Positions 4,251 to 8,671 of a stretch of DNA of 8,671 nucleotides are shown in pieces. The notes below the pieces were generated by a model. That model made no database searches. It was not told the origin of the DNA and saw only the letters and a program-made list of their open reading frames with translations. A program made the translations under genes and the position numbers. Source of the DNA: Lysobacterales bacterium (GTDB lineage Bacteria; Pseudomonadota; Gammaproteobacteria; Xanthomonadales; Marinicellaceae); contig JALWML010000661.1 of NCBI GenBank assembly GCA_027083915.1, positions 1 to 8,671 of the forward strand, read 5' to 3'. Positions within the stretch are counted from its first letter, which is position 1; each line of letters starts with the position of its first letter.

Positions 4251-7100
4251 TTATTTTACTTCAAAGGTTTCTTTAATGCTTGTATTCTCTTTAGTGTTAA
4301 TTTCAATAGTGTATTTTCCTTTTTGTATATAAATATTGTGTCCTAATCTTATGCCTTCTTGGACAGGAGTAAGTGACTTGTTGAGCGGTGGCTTTTCATC
4401 TTTATTGCGAAAAGTTTCTGCTTTCAAGGCTAGTTCTTGATTGAGTTTGTTATCCCATTGCCATAGATTGATGCCTTTATTCAAGGTGACATCGGCAGTG
4501 TAAATCGGTTGTTCATTTTCATCCTCAATAATTATTTGCACCTGTTTTTTGTCTGTGGACCAAATTGTGACATTTGTTTTGTCGTTGTTATCATTTGTTG
4601 CAAACCAGCGAGATGGTCGAGAATTCCAGCTTGGGTGAAATTTAATGTCTTTCATGTTTACAATGGCTGTGTCTTTGTCCTTATAGTTTGAATAATCTTG
4701 CAATGAAGAAACATCTGCAATCCACATACTGCGACCATGCGTGGCAACAACAAGCTCTTTATCACGAGGGTGAACAATTAAATCATGCACGGGTACGGTT
4801 GGCAGTTGTGTACCAAGAGTTGTCCAATTTTGTCCATAATCAAAAGAAAAATACAAGCCTTTGTCGGTTCCAAGATAGACTAAACCTTTAGTGTTAGGGT
4901 CTTCTTTGATGACATTGACTGCTTCATTGGGTAATCCTTTGCTGATGGAATTCCACTTTTTACCAAAATCATCAGAATAATAAACATAGGATTCAATATC
5001 ATCATTGCGGTAGTTGTTGAGTGTTAACCATAGGTCTTTTTTATCGTGTTTAGAGGCAATTACACGAGAAACCCAGAGTTTTTTAGGTAATTTCTTGCTG
5101 ACATTATTCCATTTGTAGCCACCATCTTTTGTGACCCAGACTAAACCATCATCTGTTCCGACAACTAGACGACCAAATTTCAGTGGCGATTCACTTATGC
5201 TGGTGATGGTGGCATAAGGAATATCTCCATATTTCAACGACTGAGTTAGGTCTTTGCTAATGGCATCCCATGTTTCGCCTTTATCAAAGCTTCGAAATAG
5301 TTTGTTAGCTCCATAATAAATAATGTCTTTGTTGTGAGGAGATAAAACCACAGGTGTATTCCAGTTGTAACGTAATGGTTTTTCATTTATAAAATTAGGC
5401 GGTTTAATTGACTTTGATTTGCCATCCTCTAATCTAAAATTGTTGCCAAATTGGTAGCCAACATAAACGGTTTTATCATTGACACTGACATGCATGCCAT
5501 CGCCGCCAAAAATCCTTTTCCATGACTCTCCATCTTTCCAATCTGTTTTACTTGAACCTTTGAGTGTGCCATTGTCCTGTAGTCCGCCATAGACATTATA
5601 AGGTTCCTCCATATCAACAGCTACGGTATAAAATTGACCGACTGGTTGATAATCGAGTTTTCGCCAATTTTTACCTTGATCATAAGATTCATCAGCTCCA
5701 CCATCATTGGCAGCTATGATGTGTTGAGAGTTATTGGGATCTACCCATAATTCATGATAGTCAACATGAACTTTTGGGTTGTAAAGTGATTGCCATGTTT
5801 TACCACCATCTTTTGATTTGATTAAAGGAACTCCCATGGTATAGATGGTGTTGGCATCGTTTGGATCAACGTGAATTTTGCCAAAATAATAGCCATAAGT
5901 AAAGACAACATTGGATAAGGGTTTGTCATGTGTTTTTGTAAATGTTGTTCCGCCATCATCTGATCGGTAGACTTCCAAACCTTTAATATCGGTGTTGAAT
6001 AAATTGTTATTGGCATCTTTAAGAGATTTAACCAAATCATGCACCTTCATGTCATGAGATTTAATTTTTTCAATAACAGATTTGGCGGTGACATCTGGTG
6101 GGAAGTTGTTGTTTCGCAGGAAGTTTTCTATATTTTTTTCGTCTTGACTAAGAAACTCTTCTCGACTCATGGTTTTAAGGCGTTTGGCATTGACTGCAGT
6201 GTCACCTAAATCCCATTGTGATTCGGGTAATATTTCTTGGTTGTCAACCACAACATAAACAATATTGCTATCTGATTGGGCAACATCAACACCCATACGC
6301 CCAACAAATTTTCCTTGAGGAAGTCCGTTAGTTAGTATTTTCCATGTCTGACCATTATCAGAGCTTTTATAGACTTTGCTGCCTTCTCCACTTTCGATAA
6401 AATCCCATGCTTTGCGTTCGCGTTGCCAGCTTGTTGCATAAACATCACCATTACTGGCAATAGATAAATCCGCAAAACCTGTGACATCTGTGCCATTTAA
6501 GACTTTTTTCCAGTTTTTTCCTGCATCATTACTAACAAAAATACCTCGATTACTGCCTTTGGAATAAAGCGCACCAAGTGCTGTCACGTAAATTCGATTT
6601 GAGTCATTTGGATCAACTAGTATGTCACCAATCCGATTGGTATTGCCTAATCCCATGAATTGCCACGTTTTTCCACCATTGATTGACTTATAAACGCCCA
6701 TTCCAGCATAAGACGAACGTGATGAATTGTTTTCACCTGTGCCTAACCACAGTATTTGATCATTATTTGGATCAACATCAAAACCACCAACAATTTGGGA
6801 GGGTAATGTGTCGGTAATGGGTTTGAAGGTTATGCCATTATCTATTGACTTCCAAACACCACCAGAGGCATAGGCAAGATATAGGATGTTATTGTTTTGT
6901 CTTGAGGCCCTGATTGCGACAACTCTTCCTCCTTGAACCACTGGTCCAATATTTCTCCAAGGCAGTTCTTTGAAGTTGGACTGTTCTATTAATGCTTGGT
7001 GTTTTTGCCAAGATTTTAATTGGTTTTGATAATTATCTGCAGTAAATGCAAAGCCACTAAGACAATAAAAACTAAAGGCGAGAAAAATTATTTTTTTCAT
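4251..7100 (-). CDS. Exported Asp-box (BNR) beta-propeller protein, VPS10/sortilin-like
   Basis: A 949-aa protein with an N-terminal signal peptide (MKKIIFLAFSFYCLSGFAF), so it acts outside the cytoplasm. It carries at least eleven Asp-box repeats of the S-x-D-x-G-x-x-W/F type, for example SIDNGITF (85-92), SINGGKTW (139-146), SNDAGKNW (190-197), SDDGGTTF, SKDGGKTW, SFDKGETW and SFDYGQNW, spread over about residues 80-770. They build one or two large beta-propellers. The opening PWRNIGPVVQGGRVVAIRAS and the ASGGVWKS motif are typical of the large bacterial sortilin-like family often labelled glycosyl hydrolase without proven activity. A charged, probably helical insertion sits near 285-375. 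The last 130 residues include an Ig-like segment (TADVTLNKGINLWQWDNKL) resembling FlgD-type or T9SS-associated domains. The start is set by the signal peptide; the ribosome site is weak. It ends in TAA. Exact function and substrate are unknown. Confidence 0.9.
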   Translation of the reverse strand: MKKIIFLAFSFYCLSGFAFTADNYQNQLKSWQKHQALIEQSNFKELPWRNIGPVVQGGRVVAIRASRQNNNILYLAYASGGVWKSIDNGITFKPITDTLPSQIVGGFDVDPNNDQILWLGTGENNSSRSSYAGMGVYKSINGGKTWQFMGLGNTNRIGDILVDPNDSNRIYVTALGALYSKGSNRGIFVSNDAGKNWKKVLNGTDVTGFADLSIASNGDVYATSWQRERKAWDFIESGEGSKVYKSSDNGQTWKILTNGLPQGKFVGRMGVDVAQSDSNIVYVVVDNQEILPESQWDLGDTAVNAKRLKTMSREEFLSQDEKNIENFLRNNNFPPDVTAKSVIEKIKSHDMKVHDLVKSLKDANNNLFNTDIKGLEVYRSDDGGTTFTKTHDKPLSNVVFTYGYYFGKIHVDPNDANTIYTMGVPLIKSKDGGKTWQSLYNPKVHVDYHELWVDPNNSQHIIAANDGGADESYDQGKNWRKLDYQPVGQFYTVAVDMEEPYNVYGGLQDNGTLKGSSKTDWKDGESWKRIFGGDGMHVSVNDKTVYVGYQFGNNFRLEDGKSKSIKPPNFINEKPLRYNWNTPVVLSPHNKDIIYYGANKLFRSFDKGETWDAISKDLTQSLKYGDIPYATITSISESPLKFGRLVVGTDDGLVWVTKDGGYKWNNVSKKLPKKLWVSRVIASKHDKKDLWLTLNNYRNDDIESYVYYSDDFGKKWNSISKGLPNEAVNVIKEDPNTKGLVYLGTDKGLYFSFDYGQNWTTLGTQLPTVPVHDLIVHPRDKELVVATHGRSMWIADVSSLQDYSNYKDKDTAIVNMKDIKFHPSWNSRPSRWFATNDNNDKTNVTIWSTDKKQVQIIIEDENEQPIYTADVTLNKGINLWQWDNKLNQELALKAETFRNKDEKPPLNKSLTPVQEGIRLGHNIYIQKGKYTIEINTKENTSIKETFEVK

Positions 7101-7123
7101 TTTGGTTTAATCTGAGGTAAGAC

Positions 7124-7141
7124 AAGCATATGATTATGCTT
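7124..7141. repeat. Perfect palindrome between protease and Asp-box genes
   Basis: AAGCATA-TGAT-TATGCTT is a perfect inverted repeat with 7-bp arms and a 4-base loop. It lies in the 89-bp gap between the protease stop and the Asp-box start on the minus strand. It is not followed by a T-run. It may be an operator for the Asp-box gene or an mRNA processing hairpin. Confidence 0.35.
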
Positions 7142-7189
7142 AGCAACAACACAGGATTCAACCCTTTTTATTCATCCCATGAAAAAAAG

Positions 7190-8302
7190 CTATTTTAAAA
7201 CGGCTGGTCTATCAACTGTCGTTAGTTTTTTTGTAAACGGTTGCCCACCAGAAAAACCTTTGAGTTCGAGGGTTTCGCCAGGTTTTGATTGCGCTATTAG
7301 TTCACGGTAATGTCTTTGGTCTTTTATCTCAACTCCATTAATGTGTGTGATAATATCACCTTGCCTAAAGTTGGCTTGAAATGCAGGGTAATTTCTTAAA
7401 ACACCAAGAACCATTACTCCTTTGTTTGGTTTTAACACGCGTGAACGATAAAATTGACGATCAGATACGAGGTCAATGCCTAAGTAACCACGTTGCACTT
7501 TTCCATTTTCTAGAATTTCTTGCATGATGAGTTTGGTGGCATTTGAGGGAATAGCAAAATTTATGCCTTGTGCGCCATTTCGGTTAAAAGTTGCCGTACT
7601 TATGCCAACGACTTCTCCGTAAGCATTTATTAATGCACCACCTGAATTTCCTGAGTTGATGGCTGCATCTGTTTGGATGAAATTTTCGATGGTGCTGACA
7701 TCAAGTCCACTTCTTCCTTTGGCACTAATAATGCCTAAAGATACACTTTGAGAAAGACCATAAGGATTGCCAATAGCAAGGACAATATCGCCTGTTTGGG
7801 TGGTATCAGAATCAGCAAAAGTAGCAGGTATCAAGTTGAGTGCTTCAATTTTTAAAACGGCTAAGTCGGTAACACTATCAGAGCCTATTATTTTTGCTTC
7901 TAACAAACTATTATCCCAAAGTGAGATAATAATTTGCGTTGCATTCTTGATGACATGGTAGTTGGTAACAATATAACCGTCAGCAGATACAACGACTCCA
8001 GAACCAAGGTATTGTTGGGTGATCGGTTGTGAGACAAGAGAACTTAAACCCATAAACTTTTGCATTTCAGCATTGAGCTGTCGGCTTCTTACAATTTCGC
8101 TTTGCGCATAAATGCTAACCACTGAGTGTGAGATTTTTTTTACTGCATCGGCGTAACTGTTAGGAGAGCTCGTTGATTGAGTTTGGTTTGGGTTAAATGC
8201 TGTTTGTGTACTTGGTTTAAAATAGAGGATAATAAATCCTAGAGCCAATCCAGCCACGATGGATTGAAGTATAAATTTTAAAATTGAAGTTGATTGACTC
8301 AT
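7190..8302 (-). CDS. Membrane-anchored periplasmic serine protease, DegS/AlgW-like (S1C, one PDZ)
   Basis: HtrA-family protease. In gammaproteobacteria the DegS/AlgW type senses misfolded outer-membrane proteins through its PDZ domain and cleaves the anti-sigma factor RseA/MucA. Starting at ATG 8302 it is 370 aa, close to E. coli DegS (about 355). An N-terminal membrane anchor spans about residues 9-28. The protease domain shows the full triad: His116 in TNYHVI, Asp146 in TDLAVLKI and Ser220 in NSGNSGGAL, with LGSGVVVS before it. A single PDZ domain (about 270-365) begins with the peptide-binding loop YLGI. The frame extends 27 codons further up to ATG 8383, but those residues would push a charged segment before the anchor, so 8302 is preferred; neither start has a clear Shine-Dalgarno. 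It is divergent from petA and upstream of the Asp-box gene on the same strand. One PDZ and the anchor argue for DegS/AlgW over DegP/DegQ. Confidence 0.93.
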   Translation of the reverse strand: MSQSTSILKFILQSIVAGLALGFIILYFKPSTQTAFNPNQTQSTSSPNSYADAVKKISHSVVSIYAQSEIVRSRQLNAEMQKFMGLSSLVSQPITQQYLGSGVVVSADGYIVTNYHVIKNATQIIISLWDNSLLEAKIIGSDSVTDLAVLKIEALNLIPATFADSDTTQTGDIVLAIGNPYGLSQSVSLGIISAKGRSGLDVSTIENFIQTDAAINSGNSGGALINAYGEVVGISTATFNRNGAQGINFAIPSNATKLIMQEILENGKVQRGYLGIDLVSDRQFYRSRVLKPNKGVMVLGVLRNYPAFQANFRQGDIITHINGVEIKDQRHYRELIAQSKPGETLELKGFSGGQPFTKKLTTVDRPAVLK

Positions 8303-8348
8303 AAAATTAGTTGAGATGTATAAATTATGGGTTCGATTGTACCTGAAC

Positions 8349-8377
8349 TTGACCAAAATTAAAATTTTAACTACATT
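8349..8377 (+). promoter_or_regulatory. Putative petA promoter
   Basis: TTGACC (8349-8354) is separated by 17 bp from TACATT (8372-8377), pointing towards petA with a leader of roughly 90 nt. The -35 is good and the -10 mediocre. It lies upstream of the preferred protease start, in the divergent control region. Confidence 0.4.
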
Positions 8378-8471
8378 AGACATATTGAATACATGTTTAT
8401 GTATAAAAAAAAATTATTTTGGAGTAAAATCCTACCGTTAATGTGTAATAAAAAAATAGGAGTGAGTAATA

Positions 8472-8671
8472 ATGACTGATAAAGTCAATGAAAGTCGCAG
8501 AAATCTATTGATTGCAACATCCGTTGTTGGTGCAATTGGTGTAGGGTTTGCTGCTGTTCCTTTTATAAAATCGTGGATGCCATCTGAGCGTGCAAAAGCC
8601 GCTGGTGGGGTCGTTAAAGCTAATGTTTCTAAACTAGAATCAGGTCAAAAATTACAAGTAAAGTGGAGAGG
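8472..8671 (+). CDS. petA: Ubiquinol-cytochrome c reductase iron-sulfur (Rieske) subunit, N-terminal part
   Basis: The first 66 codons of the Rieske protein of the cytochrome bc1 complex, which carries the 2Fe-2S cluster that takes electrons from ubiquinol. The start MTDKVNESRRNLLIATSVVG contains the twin-arginine motif (SRRNLL) and then the single membrane helix VVGAIGVGFAAVPFI that serves as uncleaved Tat signal and anchor. WMPSERAKAAG and VSKLESGQKLQVKWRG follow, which match the usual hinge and first strand of proteobacterial PetA. The cluster-binding motifs lie beyond the window. A Shine-Dalgarno AGGAG at 8458-8462, nine bases before ATG, supports the start. petB and petC are expected downstream. 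Confidence 0.93.
   Translation, partial: MTDKVNESRRNLLIATSVVGAIGVGFAAVPFIKSWMPSERAKAAGGVVKANVSKLESGQKLQVKWR

Noticed and set aside
4509..6040. Small open frames within the Asp-box gene
   Set aside because: They are shadows of a long frame with repeated, recognisable Asp-box motifs.
7767..7961. 64-aa open frame on the plus strand inside the protease gene
   Set aside because: It overlaps the catalytic domain of the DegS/AlgW-like protease and has no ribosome site or family resemblance.
8303..8383. Extended protease start at ATG 8383
   Set aside because: The extra 27 residues precede a normal N-terminal membrane anchor and overlap the likely petA promoter, so they are probably an accidental open stretch.
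1..8671. CRISPR array, insertion-sequence ends, or integrase attachment site duplicated from the tRNA 3' end
   Set aside because: No regularly spaced direct repeats were seen, no terminal inverted repeats flank the transposase, and the tRNA 3' sequence does not recur downstream by eye.

Overview
The window looks like the chromosome of an AT-rich gammaproteobacterium. The evidence is a separate glycyl-tRNA synthetase alpha subunit, a DegS/AlgW-type periplasmic protease next to a petA (Rieske) gene, and tRNA genes with encoded CCA. Genus cannot be assigned from the sequence alone; a Thiotrichales-like or sulfur-oxidiser-like relative is only a guess.

Layout. 1-864 (-): glyQ, lacking only its last few codons at the window edge. 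1015-1109 (+): an odd 95-nt tRNA gene with its own promoter and terminator. Its body is tRNA-Gly-like, its anticodon is UCA (reads UGA), and its long variable arm looks like a duplicated T-arm. 1210-1950 (+): an unrecognised 246-aa protein of A-rich codon usage. 1951-2302: non-coding, with one long hairpin and a short palindrome. 2303-3013 (+): a 236-codon frame for a secreted protein that is open from ATG to TAA except for four in-frame UGA codons, followed by a textbook terminator. 3211-4158 (+): a RAYT / IS200-like single-strand transposase with its own promoter. 4251-7100 (-): a large exported Asp-box (BNR/sortilin-like) beta-propeller protein. 7190-8302 (-): a DegS/AlgW-like membrane-anchored serine protease. 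8472 to the edge (+): the start of petA.

The flanks (glyQ, protease, petA) are ordinary housekeeping DNA. The stretch from about 1015 to 4160 is accessory. Its most interesting signal is the coincidence, within 2 kb on one strand, of a tRNA predicted to read UGA and a gene whose frame is broken only by UGA. The tRNA gene also lies divergently next to a subunit gene of the synthetase most likely to charge it. This would fit local recoding of UGA, perhaps as glycine. The main competing explanation is a pseudogene that acquired only UGA stops, beside an aberrant tRNA. UGA appears to be a normal stop for the 1210-1950 and 3211-4158 genes, and no UGA occurs inside the other coding frames, so genome-wide reassignment is not supported.
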